Below, in pieces: positions 37,067 to 46,463 of a stretch of DNA of 64,000 bases. Position numbers and translations under genes: made by a program. Every line of letters begins with the position of its first letter. Position 1 is the first letter of the stretch. The DNA is from Anaerolineales bacterium (GTDB taxonomy: Bacteria > Chloroflexota > Anaerolineae > 4572-78 > J111). Under the pieces are notes generated by a model that saw only the letters and a program-made list of their open reading frames with translations, was not told the origin of the DNA and did no database searches. Where the stretch lies: contig JABTUK010000002.1 of NCBI GenBank assembly GCA_015075405.1, positions 1,054,001-1,118,000 on the forward strand, given 5' to 3'.

Positions 37067-37852
37067 TCAGGCAGCCGGGGGTTGAAATTTAAAGAGGATC
37101 AGGGTATTTGCCGTTAGATGCTGGCTCATCTCGGCCAGGGACAACGCTTTCAAGGCGGCTACTCGCTCGGCCACAAGTTTGACGTGGGCCGGTTCATTTC
37201 GTTTTCCGCGGAAGGGGTGGGGAGCCAGAAACGGGGCGTCTGTTTCAACCAGGAGGCGGTCAAGTGGGGCCGCAGCCACAATCTCCGGCAAATCGCGCGC
37301 ATTTTTGAAGGTAACAGGCCCACTGATCCCCAGGAAAAAACCTAATTCAATCGCTTCTTCGGCCATAGCCCTATCGCCCGAAAAAGAGTGCAGCACCAAA
37401 CCGGGATGAGTTTGACCCGCGCCCCATTCGCGCAGAACGGCCATGGTATCTACGGCAGCCTCCCGTTGGTGGATGATGACGGGCTTGTTCAATTCTTTAG
37501 CCAGGGCCAACTGCTGCTCAAAAACGCGGCGCTGCACCGGGCGGGGCGCTTCGTCCCAATGGTAATCCAGCCCAATCTCGCCAATGGCTACCACTTTGGG
37601 CTGACCGGCCAGGACTCGCAGGTGGGCCAGGGCCGCGGCATCAAACTTGGCGGCGGCGTTGGGATGGAAACCAATCGCCGCGTATAAATTAGGAACAGTT
37701 TCAGCCAGAGCCACAACCTGCCGGCTGTCGTCCAAATCGGTACTGGGGTTGATGAAAGCGACAACACCAGCGGCTTTGGCCCGCGCTAAAACCTCGGCTC
37801 GGTCCTCGGCGAAGGCATCAAAATTTAGGTGGCAGTGAGAGTCGATCAGCAT
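37067..37852 (-). CDS. tatD: TatD family metal-dependent hydrolase
   Basis: 261 aa TIM barrel. Metal ligands are visible in order: DSHCHLNFDAF (H-x-H), VAIGEIGLDYHWDEAP (Glu), KPVIIHQREA (His), LVLHSFSGD (His) and LLVETDAPFLAP (Asp). Members are 3'-5' exonucleases/DNases. It is transcribed alone, divergent from the STAND-like ATPase gene. Confidence 0.95.
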   Translation of the reverse strand: MLIDSHCHLNFDAFAEDRAEVLARAKAAGVVAFINPSTDLDDSRQVVALAETVPNLYAAIGFHPNAAAKFDAAALAHLRVLAGQPKVVAIGEIGLDYHWDEAPRPVQRRVFEQQLALAKELNKPVIIHQREAAVDTMAVLREWGAGQTHPGLVLHSFSGDRAMAEEAIELGFFLGISGPVTFKNARDLPEIVAAAPLDRLLVETDAPFLAPHPFRGKRNEPAHVKLVAERVAALKALSLAEMSQHLTANTLILFKFQPPAA

Positions 37853-38018
37853 AGGCTAAGGGTCAAAAGTATACCAGAAGCAAAAAAGGGGAGCAAACAC
37901 ATTTTACCATAATCAAAATTCATTGGACTCTTTGGCGGCTATACTTTATAATATCAGTCATAATCAGGCGTTTTTCCCCATCCAACAGTCAAATCAATCA
38001 GTCAATGGAGCAGCTCGG

Positions 38019-40589
38019 ATGTCCACCGAGAACGAAACCATGATCGTCAACCCCTACATTGCTGGATCGCCCGTCAAAGACGCCGCTATGTTCTTTGGCC
38101 GCGAAGATGTGTATGCCTGGCTGCGTCAACATTTACGTGGGGCTTACCAACACAATGCGATTGTGCTGTACGGAGAACGGCGCAGCGGGAAGACCTCGGT
38201 GCTGTACCAGATGAAGGATAAACTGGGCGACCCGCTCTACATTCCGGTTTTGCTGGATTTGCAGGGGATGGGGTTGGAAGGCATTGACGGTTTTCTATGG
38301 GAGGTGGCTCGCAAGATTGTGCTCGCCCTGCGCGGCGTTGAAGGTATCCCCCCTTTGGAGCGGCCGGCCCGCCAGGATTTTGAGCATAACCCCCGCCAGC
38401 AGTTTGAAGATGTTTTTTTGCCGCCCGTGATCGAAGCCCTGGGGCAGCGTTCGCTGCTGCTGATGTTTGATGAGGCCAACCGCCTGGCCGAAAAAGTGCA
38501 AGCGGGCGACTTGCCCCCCGATATTTTTGATTACCTGCGCGCCCTGATTCAACAAACCAGCCGGGTCAATTTTCTGTTTTCCATCGGCAACCGGCTTGAG
38601 GCCGATTCCAGAGGCTCATCCCAACTGTTTAACCTGGCGGTCTACCGTAAAATCAGCTTTTTGGAACAAGATTACGCCGAAGATTTAATTATCAGGCCCG
38701 TAGCGCCCTATTATCGCTGCACCCGGGCCGCGATTGAGCGCATTTACCAGCTTACCTCTGGACAAGCCTATTACAGCCAACTGGTCTGCCACAACCTGTT
38801 CACCCGCTGGACCAAAGACAAACCGGCCCAGTTGGATGTGGCCGATGTCGAGGCCGTGCTGCCGGATGTGATCGAGCAGGGCACACCTAACTTTCAATTT
38901 GTCTGGGAGGACTCATCGCCGGTTGAGCGGGCTATCCTGGCAGCGCTGGCCGATAGAGCGCCGCAATACAAAGCCGGGGTCATGCGTCGCAATTTGGATC
39001 GGGCAATGCACCGGGCCAAATTGTACCCTGCCAGCGGCGATGTAACCAGCGGGTTGCGGCGACTGTTTGAACGAGATGTGATCAACGATCAGGAACCTTA
39101 TCTCTTTCGGATCATGCTGATGCAGCAGTGGATCAGCAAATTCAGACGGCTCGAATGGGTTCGGGAGGAGTTAGGCGAAGTTGCCCAACAGTGGGAAAAA
39201 ATCGAAGAGCAGCGCCGCGCCCAGGCCCCGACAACCGGAGAGCGCGCCTTGCGCTGGGCAGCGCCCATATTGGCAGCGTTGTTAGTCTTAATTTTGATCG
39301 GAGGGGTCATCCTGAGACGACAATCAACTGCCGCGCTTGAGGCCGCCGAAGCTCGCCGTGCGACGGAAGTAGCCCAGTTGATTCAAGCCAACAGCACCCA
39401 GGCCGCCGAGAGCCAGATCCTACTTAACGCGGCCAGTACCAAAGTTGCTGAAGCCGTCCAAAGTGGCGATAACGAGCAAGCTATTGCTGCTCGGGGTACA
39501 GCCGAGGCACTCGTAGCTTTGAACCAGGCCCTGGAAGCCACAGCCATCAGCGCGGCGGCTGTTAAAGCTACGGCTCTAGCTCAGATGGAGGCCCTGACTG
39601 CTGCCACCGCTACCCCCGAAATTGTTGCTCCTCCTCCCAGCGACACCCCCTTACCAACAAACACTCCCACACCCCTACCTACAGCTACAATTACACCTCC
39701 ACCCACCCCAACTGCAACTGCCACAGCTACTCCGCAACCTTCACTGATAACCTCGCTGCAAGGAGTCATCGCTTATCCGGCCTTTGGCGACGGCACTTAT
39801 GACCTTTACTTGGGCGATGTCAGCACCGGCCAGAGCCGGTTTTTTCGCCGGGGAGCCAGCCAACCGGCTTTCAATGCCTTGGGAACTCGCATTGCCTTCC
39901 TCTCCTGGGAAGGTCGCGCGCGCGGTATCATGACGGCCAGCCGGAACGGGGACAATGAAATTCTTATCAGCAACGCGCCGGAAGACAAGCTGCCTACCTG
40001 GAGTCCCGATGGGCGGACAATCCTATTCTTTACCCGCCGCGCCGGCGACCGGGCTTCCGAACTGTACCAAACTCAGGCCGATACGCCTTTCACGCGGGCC
40101 GAAAATCAACGTTATCTGGGTGAAGGCGAATATCCTAGTTGGGGCGCAACGGATCAGGTAACTTTCCGGGCCAAAGGACGTAGAGGAGTTGGCTTGCGAC
40201 TTGCTTCTGCCGGTCTTAATGATATAGTGACTATTACTGATCGTGATGAAGATACGGCGCCCGCTTTGTCGAGCGATGGACAGCAGCTTGTCTTTATGTC
40301 CAGACGTGACGGAAACTGGGAGATTTATCTGATCAATGCCGATGGTTCCGGTTTAACCCGTTTAACCGATGACCCGGCCCAGGATGGGCTGCCCACCTGG
40401 AGCCCTGATGGTCGGGCCATTGCCTATGTTAGCAACACCGGCGGCGAATGGGCCATCTGGGCCGTCACGCCCAATGGTCGAGACCGGCGCAAAGTTATAA
40501 CGATGGCCGGTTCCCCGGAGGGGCGTGTCTTTTTTGACGTAGCCAATTCGACCGGCTGGACCGAAGAGCGAATCAGTTGGACGCCCTAA
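38019..40589 (+). CDS. STAND-like ATPase with transmembrane segment and TolB/PD40 propeller
   Basis: About 856 aa from ATG 38019 (MSTENETMIVNPYIAGSPVK), preceded by GGAG at 8 bp; the frame extends upstream without similarity. The ATPase has AMFFGREDVYAWL, Walker A LYGERRSGKTSVLYQM (about 49-64), Walker B SLLLMFDEANRL (about 147) and a winged-helix-like region to about 400. One helix PILAALLVLILIGGVIL (about 416-432) spans the membrane. An Ala/Glu-rich stalk follows, then a Pro/Thr linker (about 530-577). PD40 repeats end the protein (LPTWSPDGRTILFFTRRA, DGNWEIYLINADGSGLTRLT). The propeller should be extracytoplasmic. Function unknown; a signalling or conflict NTPase is inferred. Confidence 0.85.
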   Translation: MSTENETMIVNPYIAGSPVKDAAMFFGREDVYAWLRQHLRGAYQHNAIVLYGERRSGKTSVLYQMKDKLGDPLYIPVLLDLQGMGLEGIDGFLWEVARKIVLALRGVEGIPPLERPARQDFEHNPRQQFEDVFLPPVIEALGQRSLLLMFDEANRLAEKVQAGDLPPDIFDYLRALIQQTSRVNFLFSIGNRLEADSRGSSQLFNLAVYRKISFLEQDYAEDLIIRPVAPYYRCTRAAIERIYQLTSGQAYYSQLVCHNLFTRWTKDKPAQLDVADVEAVLPDVIEQGTPNFQFVWEDSSPVERAILAALADRAPQYKAGVMRRNLDRAMHRAKLYPASGDVTSGLRRLFERDVINDQEPYLFRIMLMQQWISKFRRLEWVREELGEVAQQWEKIEEQRRAQAPTTGERALRWAAPILAALLVLILIGGVILRRQSTAALEAAEARRATEVAQLIQANSTQAAESQILLNAASTKVAEAVQSGDNEQAIAARGTAEALVALNQALEATAISAAAVKATALAQMEALTAATATPEIVAPPPSDTPLPTNTPTPLPTATITPPPTPTATATATPQPSLITSLQGVIAYPAFGDGTYDLYLGDVSTGQSRFFRRGASQPAFNALGTRIAFLSWEGRARGIMTASRNGDNEILISNAPEDKLPTWSPDGRTILFFTRRAGDRASELYQTQADTPFTRAENQRYLGEGEYPSWGATDQVTFRAKGRRGVGLRLASAGLNDIVTITDRDEDTAPALSSDGQQLVFMSRRDGNWEIYLINADGSGLTRLTDDPAQDGLPTWSPDGRAIAYVSNTGGEWAIWAVTPNGRDRRKVITMAGSPEGRVFFDVANSTGWTEERISWTP

Positions 40590-40624
40590 AGAGTAGGCTG
40601 AGGCTGAGTTAGTTATCAGCTGGA

Positions 40625-40732
40625 CTTAGTGATTGTCCAAAAATAAGTTCCCCCAAGTTCCTACGAGTTCCCTTAGTTCCCTGGGAACTCGTAGGAACTC
40701 AAAACGGGAAGTAAATTTTAGATGTTTACTTA
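40625..40732 (+). repeat. 108-bp hairpin repeat, copy 2
   Basis: A perfect 16-bp stem GTTCCTACGAGTTCCC (40657-40672) / GGGAACTCGTAGGAAC (40683-40698) encloses the loop TTAGTTCCCT (40673-40682). This is the exact inverse of the loop in copies 1 and 3. It lies between the two ATPase genes. Confidence 0.92.
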
Positions 40733-40773
40733 GCCTTAGCCTCAGCCTTAAAATAAGGTAGGAGTTGTGATTT

Positions 40774-42510
40774 ATGAGCAGCATCAACCCCTTTAGTTAC
40801 GGCAAACCTATTGACGACCCGGCCCGATTTATTGGACGCCGCCGTGAAATTGAGCAGGTTTACAGCCGTTTACTCTCGGCTTTTGAGTCAAGCGCAATCG
40901 TCGGTGAACGGCGAGCCGGCAAAACATCCCTGCTGAAAATTCTGGGCCATGCCGACACCCTCGCCAGGTTCAATCTTGATCCGCAAAAATATCATTTTAT
41001 TTACCAGGACTTCCTCTTTCTCGATGAAAATACCACCCCCAGCCGCTTTTGGCAGCGCGTTTTAAAAGCCATGCGTCGCGCCGTAGCCGCCCACGAAGGC
41101 GTCGTCGCCGAAATTGATTTTGCCCTCAAAGCCGAAACGATTGACAACTATGCCCTGGACGACATTTTTACCCTGATTGACGAAGAAAGCTTGTACGTGG
41201 TGCTGCTGTTGGATGAGTTTGAGCAAGTAACCCGTAACCGCAACTTTGATAACGACTTCTTTGGCGGCCTGCGCGCCCTGGCTATCCATCACAACCTGGC
41301 CCTCATTACCTCCAGCCGCCAGGATTTGGTGCAGCTAACCCATTCGGAACAAGTTCGCTCGTCGCCCTTCTTTAATATTTTTGCCACCATCAATCTGCGC
41401 AACTTTACCGAGCAGGACGCCACCGAATTGATCACCCGCTATCTCAACAACACCGGCGTAACCTTTCTGCTGAGCGAGCTTAACATCATTTTTGCCATTG
41501 CCGGTTACAATCCCTACTTTTTGCAAATGGCCTGCCATCACCTTTTTAGCGCCCACCAGCAGGGTTTAGCCGACAGAGAGCGCCGTCACTACCTGGCTGA
41601 GGAAGCTCGCCGTGATATAGATGCTCTGTTTAAGGATATCTGGACCGGTTCCACTCCCTCCCAACAGATTCTATTAACGGTGATGGCCCTCCGTGAATTG
41701 GAACGCAAAGCCGCTAAACCAAAAGCCGGAACCAGCACTTTAACCAGCACCCCCGCGGGTGAAGACACCGTTGCCGATCTGGAACGCTTTTATGCCCGGG
41801 CCAGCCAGGTGATTGGCGACCTGGAAAACCGGGGCTTGATTATTAAAAACCCCGACACCTCAGCCTATCATCTTTTTTCAACCGAGCTGTGCGAATGGAT
41901 TGCCGATGAAATTGTCGGCGATACCGCCGATTTGCGGGCCTGGCGTGAGTGGCAAAAAGACGAAACGATGGTGGGTAAATTGGCCCTCAACGTGAAAGAC
42001 ATGTTAGCCCAGGTGGTAGACGGCCTCAACGCCGAATACAAAAGCACTCTGGGCAACTGGCTGTTGGAACGACCCACCCAAATGCCGGCGCTCTTATTAA
42101 TGCAAACCTTTGTCAGCCGCTACGAGCAGTATAAAGAAACCCGCACCGAGCGTGACGCCACCGCGACCATGGCAGTTGACCATGCTCCCGTTGGCGACAC
42201 GCCCAAAGGAGTTTTTGCCCTGGTTAACCAACGGCTGGACAACCGCCAGCGCGGCGTCTTTTCAATCCCGCCCAAACCCGCCGCCGGAACGGGTGAAAGG
42301 CTTGACCAGGAATACCGCGATGTCCAGGTGGCCGGCATTAAACGCCAATTGATTGACCAGACCCGCAATTTGAACAAACTTCTGGAGCAAGCCGCTACTT
42401 ACGGCAGCCGGACCAATGCCCCCCTTAACTTGCAAAATGAGCTTGACAGCATCGAAGCGACCATTGCTGAACTGAGAGATCAATTAGCAGAACTGGAAGC
42501 AGACGCTTAA
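40774..42510 (+). CDS. STAND/AAA-like ATPase, soluble paralogue
   Basis: 578 aa. FIGRRREIEQVYSRLLSAF, Walker A AIVGERRAGKTSLLKIL (about 40-56), Walker B YVVLLLDEFEQVTRNRNFD (about 139), sensor-like LALITSSRQDL, then a winged-helix-like ENRGLIIKNPDTSAYHLFST. The C-terminal 120 residues are helical with a coiled coil (LDSIEATIAELRDQLAELEA). No membrane segment. Same strand and order as the membrane paralogue, 185 bp apart with the hairpin repeat between. It ends in a strong terminator. Function unknown. Confidence 0.82.
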   Translation: MSSINPFSYGKPIDDPARFIGRRREIEQVYSRLLSAFESSAIVGERRAGKTSLLKILGHADTLARFNLDPQKYHFIYQDFLFLDENTTPSRFWQRVLKAMRRAVAAHEGVVAEIDFALKAETIDNYALDDIFTLIDEESLYVVLLLDEFEQVTRNRNFDNDFFGGLRALAIHHNLALITSSRQDLVQLTHSEQVRSSPFFNIFATINLRNFTEQDATELITRYLNNTGVTFLLSELNIIFAIAGYNPYFLQMACHHLFSAHQQGLADRERRHYLAEEARRDIDALFKDIWTGSTPSQQILLTVMALRELERKAAKPKAGTSTLTSTPAGEDTVADLERFYARASQVIGDLENRGLIIKNPDTSAYHLFSTELCEWIADEIVGDTADLRAWREWQKDETMVGKLALNVKDMLAQVVDGLNAEYKSTLGNWLLERPTQMPALLLMQTFVSRYEQYKETRTERDATATMAVDHAPVGDTPKGVFALVNQRLDNRQRGVFSIPPKPAAGTGERLDQEYRDVQVAGIKRQLIDQTRNLNKLLEQAATYGSRTNAPLNLQNELDSIEATIAELRDQLAELEADA

Positions 42511-42614
42511 ACTTCTCCAATTTTTCCCATGCAAAAATTGGAGTCCAAAGCTTGCTTTGGCCCCATCAAAACTGAATTTGAGTTTCGTTTCCAGTTGAAT
42601 TGAACACTTCAACT

Positions 42615-42649
42615 AAAAAGAGCCTCAGCGAACTGCTGAGGCTCTTTTT
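42615..42649. terminator. Bidirectional intrinsic terminator
   Basis: AAAAAGAGCCTCAGC (42615-42629), loop GAACT, GCTGAGGCTCTTTTT (42635-42649): 15 bp perfect. It serves the ATPase gene and the convergent 42677-43267 gene. Confidence 0.95.
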
Positions 42650-42676
42650 ATATCTAGCGAACCTTCGATTTTGATT

Positions 42677-43267
42677 TTATCGTTGGGCGACCATTTGCGG
42701 GGCATTGAAAGAACGAGCGATCATCTCGATGGCGGCCTGCTCACCGACGCCGCTGATTACAAAGGCGGACTTTCCGGCATCAATGTAAAAACTGGTCACC
42801 TGGCTCTCGGCTCGATCAGAGAACACAATGACCCTCTCGGCGGAGAAGCCGTGCAGCGTCAGCAATTGGCGGCTGATCAGAACATCCTGGCCCAGGCTGC
42901 GATCCACAAAGGCCGTCAGGCCATCAGCCGGCAAGGGGCCGACCGCTTCAACCCTGACCTCTGTGGTATGATCGGGAGCCTGAAAAACCGCCACATTCGC
43001 CGACGGCTGCGTTTGAGTCCAATCGGCCGGATAGCTCAGATGATAGTTGAACACATTGTTTTGATAAACCAGATTCTGATCTATCAAGGGCAGAATATCC
43101 TGCGCTTTCACTGCCTCAACCGTCGTAGCCTGCCCACTGACCGGCGCTTTTACCGGAGCCGCCACCGGCGCAGCCTCGACCACTTCTTCGGATTGGCTCA
43201 GGTAATAGCCACCCGCACCCACTACTCCCAAAAGTATCACAATGGCGATGATGGATGAAATTTTCAT
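42677..43267 (-). CDS. Membrane-anchored protein with PsbP-like domain
   Basis: 196 aa. An N-terminal hydrophobic anchor (SSIIAIVILLGVVGAGGYYL), an Ala/Val/Pro-rich linker, then VFNYHLSYPADWTQTQPSAN and a second strand-rich part (VRVEAVGPLPADGLTAFVDR). This resembles PsbP/DcrB-type lipoprotein domains of unknown role, probably extracytoplasmic. The assignment is at fold level only. It is divergent from dgt, with a 19-bp palindrome between. Confidence 0.6.
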   Translation of the reverse strand: MKISSIIAIVILLGVVGAGGYYLSQSEEVVEAAPVAAPVKAPVSGQATTVEAVKAQDILPLIDQNLVYQNNVFNYHLSYPADWTQTQPSANVAVFQAPDHTTEVRVEAVGPLPADGLTAFVDRSLGQDVLISRQLLTLHGFSAERVIVFSDRAESQVTSFYIDAGKSAFVISGVGEQAAIEMIARSFNAPQMVAQR

Positions 43268-43401
43268 GATGGTATCCCGTAGGTTGATATAAACTTTAGC
43301 TGTAAGGGCACAGGGTTAGTATGCCACAAACTACCGCTAAAAACATCGGCTGACCTGACATAATTATAGATAAGTGAATCGCTCATCTGCCCCTACGCGA
43401 T

Positions 43402-43420
43402 ATGCTTAGGACCTAAGCAT
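43402..43420. promoter_or_regulatory. 19-bp perfect palindrome, candidate operator
   Basis: ATGCTTAGG-A-CCTAAGCAT. It lies in the 323-bp divergent region 43268-43590, centred about 64 bp upstream of the predicted dgt transcription start. The rest of this gap holds a promoter and a repeat. Confidence 0.5.
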
Positions 43421-43459
43421 TTTGGCTTACTTCAACTTCACCCGAAATCACCCGATTTA

Positions 43460-43468
43460 TGTTATAAT
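43460..43468 (+). promoter_or_regulatory. Extended -10 promoter of the dGTPase-like gene
   Basis: TGTTATAAT: TG followed one base later by a consensus TATAAT (43463-43468). No good -35 is seen, as expected for extended -10 promoters. Confidence 0.5.
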
Positions 43469-43493
43469 CATCATGCCAAATAAAAATTTTGTC

Positions 43494-43574
43494 TGTGGTG
43501 ACCGGAGACCGATGACCGATGACCGGGTATTTGCCGTAGGGACCCGCGTGTCCCCGGTCTCCCGTCCCCGGTCT
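43494..43574. repeat. GACCGGAGACCG-type palindromic repeat
   Basis: GGTGACCGGAGACCGATGAC and CGATGACCGGG, then inverted CCCCGGTCTCCCGTCCCCGG. It lies within the 5' leader of the dGTPase-like gene. The same repeat type precedes folK/DegT at 60690-60765. Confidence 0.85.
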
Positions 43575-43590
43575 ATTTTAAAGGAGGCAG

Positions 43591-44748
43591 ATGATGATTA
43601 TTTCCCGACAGGAAATTGAAACCCAGGAGGCAGAGCGGCTGGCGCCCTATGCCATGCTTAGCCGTGACTCACGGGGACGGGCGCACGCCGAAGAAGAACA
43701 CCCCTATCGCAGCGCTTTTCAGCGTGACCGCGACAGGATTATCCACACCACTGCCTTCCGGCGGCTGGAATACAAAACCCAGGTCTTTTTAACCACCGAG
43801 GGGGACTATTACCGCACCCGCCTGACCCACACCATCGAAGTCGCCCAGATTGGCCGGACCATTGCCCGCGCTTTGCAGGTCAACGAGGATTTGACCGAGG
43901 CCATTTGCCTGGCCCACGATCTGGGGCATGGCCCGTTTGGCCACAGCGGTGAGGCTGCATTGAACGGCTTGATGGCCCAACACGGTGGTTTTGACCACAA
44001 TTATCAAAGTTTTCGGATTGTCGAAAAGCTAGAAAATCGCTTCCCTGATTTTCGGGGGTTGAATTTAACCTGGGAGGTGCGTGAGGGCATTCTTAAACAC
44101 GAAACCGAATATGACCGCAGCGACGTGACCGATTTTGAGCCGGATTGGCGGCCCACCCTGGAAGCGCAAATTGTCAACTATGCCGACGAAATTGCCTACA
44201 CCACCGCCGACCTGGACGATGGACTGCGCTATGGCATGATTACCCCGGAACAACTGGACGAGATTGAGTTTTGGCGGCGGGTGGCTGCTGAACTAGAGCT
44301 TAATCCGCGCCAAAGTTTTAGCGATATGGACCGGCATCGCATCATCCGCCGGCTGGTGGGTAAAGAGGTCAGCGATGTGATTAACGCCACTCATGGGCAA
44401 ATCGAAGCCAATGGCGTCAAAAGCGTCGAGGATGTGCGCCGGCTGCCGCACAACCTGGTGCGCCATTCTGAGGAAGTCAGAGCTTTCGACCGCCAATTGA
44501 AAGATTTTTTGTTTCACAATCTCTACCAGCACTGGCGGGTGATGCGCATGGACCGCAAAGCCCGCCGCTTTATTGCCGAACTTTTTGAAGCCTATACCAA
44601 CTCGCCGGTTATTTTGCCCACCAGCGTCCAGGAGGCAGCCAAACAGCGCAGCCTGTACCGCACCGTCTGCGATTACATTGCCGGGATGACCGACCGTTTT
44701 GCTTTGCAGGAATACAGCAAACTCTTTAACCCAATGGAGCGAGTTTAG
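43591..44748 (+). CDS. dgt: Deoxyguanosinetriphosphate triphosphohydrolase-like protein
   Basis: 385 aa. The HD-domain metal site is complete: HTAFRRLEYKTQVFLTTEGD, YRTRLTHTIEVAQIGRTIAR (H), AICLAHDLGHGPFGHSGEAAL (HD) and NYADEIAYTTADLDDGLRYG (Asp). The length and the QVFLTTEGDYYRTRLTHT pattern match the Dgt-2 branch. It cleaves dNTPs to nucleoside and triphosphate and helps set dNTP pools. GGAGG lies 3-8 bp before two adjacent ATGs. Confidence 0.93.
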   Translation: MMIISRQEIETQEAERLAPYAMLSRDSRGRAHAEEEHPYRSAFQRDRDRIIHTTAFRRLEYKTQVFLTTEGDYYRTRLTHTIEVAQIGRTIARALQVNEDLTEAICLAHDLGHGPFGHSGEAALNGLMAQHGGFDHNYQSFRIVEKLENRFPDFRGLNLTWEVREGILKHETEYDRSDVTDFEPDWRPTLEAQIVNYADEIAYTTADLDDGLRYGMITPEQLDEIEFWRRVAAELELNPRQSFSDMDRHRIIRRLVGKEVSDVINATHGQIEANGVKSVEDVRRLPHNLVRHSEEVRAFDRQLKDFLFHNLYQHWRVMRMDRKARRFIAELFEAYTNSPVILPTSVQEAAKQRSLYRTVCDYIAGMTDRFALQEYSKLFNPMERV

Positions 44749-44749
44749 C

Positions 44750-44821
44750 CTGCGTCGTCGGTTGACGCTTGAACATCAGGCTGAACTATTGGAGATGTGG
44801 AATGAACACTTTAGATCATAA
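44750..44821 (+). pseudogene. C-terminal remnant of a DUF4160-type protein
   Basis: The frame LRRRLTLEHQAELLEMWNEH-FRS-stop overlaps the start of the DUF2442 gene. DUF4160 and DUF2442 genes normally form a pair in which the DUF4160 tail contains a similar EMWNEH-like helix. The rest of the gene is replaced by dgt. Confidence 0.5.
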
Positions 44822-45113
44822 CGACATGCCGGAAGTTGCCGTGCAAAACATATACTTTGAGGGGGATATGTTGTTCATTAAACTAAGTGATGAACGACAA
44901 ATCGGCCTGCCTTTTAAAAAGATAAGATGGCTAGATTGGTTAGCTAAAGCCACTCCTGAGCAAAGAGCTAAGTGGTCTATCGAACCGTATGGGTATGCGG
45001 TCTGGTGGGAAGAGTTAGATGATGGATTTGAAGTTGAGCATGTGTTGAGCCTTCAACCCTTACCCCACAAGCAGTCGAATCAAGAAGCTGAGCCGATATT
45101 AACCACAACCTGA
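44802..45113 (+). CDS. DUF2442 protein
   Basis: 103 aa from ATG 44802 (GGAG 10 bp upstream), shorter than the open frame. FEGDMLFIKLSDERQIGLPF, WLAKATPEQRAKWSIEPYGY and VWWEELDDGFEVEHVLSL match DUF2442, a small fold often found with DUF4160 in TA-like pairs. The partner survives only as a 24-codon tail, so this is probably an orphan. Confidence 0.75.
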   Translation: MNTLDHNDMPEVAVQNIYFEGDMLFIKLSDERQIGLPFKKIRWLDWLAKATPEQRAKWSIEPYGYAVWWEELDDGFEVEHVLSLQPLPHKQSNQEAEPILTTT

Positions 45114-45168
45114 GATAAGCAACTTTCCCACACCTATGGCATTGGCTCAGTAAATTTACTCACCTTAA

Positions 45169-46350
45169 TTACCGATACTGATCGGGAATATCCATTGTCC
45201 CGATCTTCAAATCGGCCCCCTCTTTAACAAAAACGGATAGGCTCAACTTGAGCTTGTTGAAATAGGTCTTATCGGGGTTGTACTCCAGCTCGTCAATTTT
45301 GGCCTCAACCCGCATGGCCGAGGTTTCCATCGTAAAGGATTTGCCGGGTTCAGCCAGAACCGCCTGGGCCTGGGGATTGTTTTCAATCTTGGCCCGCAGG
45401 GCTGGGTCGTTATACGCCTGTTCGCTCATCACCACCCGTGAGAGGGTGGTAATATCGGTCTTGTCAAACAAGCCCACATCAAAAGCCTTCACCTGTTTAG
45501 GGCTGGTATTAGTAGCCTCCATAATACCCATGCCGCTCTCGCCCAAAAAGTCACCGTTCTCCGTTTCAATCGTAAAAAATTCGTCGTAATGGTCCTGGCC
45601 AATGGTATATGTGCCGGTCCAGCGCTTGATTGGAGCCGGCCCTTCGCCTTCCCAAACCGGTTGAGGCGGCTTCATAGATTTCTTGCGGCTCTGCTGCCAG
45701 CGACCCGCCAACAACACCAGAGCTACCAATAATAACAAAACCAACAAACACCCTAACAGCCAGCTCCACGGGAAACCACCACCCTGAGCCGGTGCAGCAG
45801 CGGCAGGTTCCGCCGGTTGACTCGTTGGCGGAGGTGACACCACCGGAACCGTCCCGGTCAATTGGTTGCTGAACGCGCCAATCGCCTGAACCCTGACACT
45901 ATCACCAGCAGCTTGATACTCGCTAGTCAATTGGCTAATGGCCGTCTGAATGGTTTCATTACTCCAGCCCTCAGACGCTTTCAACTGCATCGCCAGATTA
46001 TTAACGTTCTGAGACTCGACCGCCTGTCCGGCTACGGCATAATCCGTTGCTCGCCGGGCCAAAAGCCGGATTTTGGTGGGGGCATCAAACTCTTGCAGCC
46101 GCAGCCGGGCCTGTTCGACTTGGTTATTGGACACATACGAGTCGACGACCATATCCAGATAGTTTGATTGATACCCCGGCGCCAAATCATCAGGATAAGC
46201 TCCACCCGCATACGTGGCCGGATCTATTTGCCAGGCATAGATAAGCCCCAAAATAAGGCCAAGGATGAGGCCCAAAAGAAGGCCCGCCCCTACGCCGACA
46301 AACAACGTTCTTTGAACCGATTTTATTGAGGGTCTTGCCGAGTCGCTCAT
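45169..46350 (-). CDS. Two-TM membrane protein of unknown function
   Basis: About 393 aa. An N-terminal membrane helix with glycine repeats (VGVGAGLLLGLILGLILGLI), then an extracytoplasmic helical domain of about 150 residues (YLDMVVDSYVSNNQVEQARL). A Pro/Ala linker follows, then a second helix WLLGCLLVLLLLVALVLLAG and a cytoplasmic beta-rich domain (WTGTYTIGQDHYDEFFTIET). Similar architectures are, to my recollection, common in Chloroflexota, but I do not know a function. Monocistronic. Confidence 0.7.
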   Translation of the reverse strand: MSDSARPSIKSVQRTLFVGVGAGLLLGLILGLILGLIYAWQIDPATYAGGAYPDDLAPGYQSNYLDMVVDSYVSNNQVEQARLRLQEFDAPTKIRLLARRATDYAVAGQAVESQNVNNLAMQLKASEGWSNETIQTAISQLTSEYQAAGDSVRVQAIGAFSNQLTGTVPVVSPPPTSQPAEPAAAAPAQGGGFPWSWLLGCLLVLLLLVALVLLAGRWQQSRKKSMKPPQPVWEGEGPAPIKRWTGTYTIGQDHYDEFFTIETENGDFLGESGMGIMEATNTSPKQVKAFDVGLFDKTDITTLSRVVMSEQAYNDPALRAKIENNPQAQAVLAEPGKSFTMETSAMRVEAKIDELEYNPDKTYFNKLKLSLSVFVKEGADLKIGTMDIPDQYR

Positions 46351-46407
46351 GAGCACGCTCCTCAGGTGAGGGTATTAGAGACCAGTTTCAGTAGATCTAA
46401 TTTTTCA

Positions 46408-46463
46408 CCGTAGCTGGCGCATCCCTATGCGTCAGCGGGTGGTATAGGGATGCTACCCTACGG
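46408..46463. repeat. CCGTAG...CTACGG palindrome with GCATCCCTATGC core
   Basis: CCGTAGCTGGCGCATCCCTA, TGCGTCAGCG, then the inverted TAGGGATGCTACCCTACGG. Its core resembles that of the element at 63131-63222 (GCATAGGGAGGCGTCATCTA). Confidence 0.7.
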
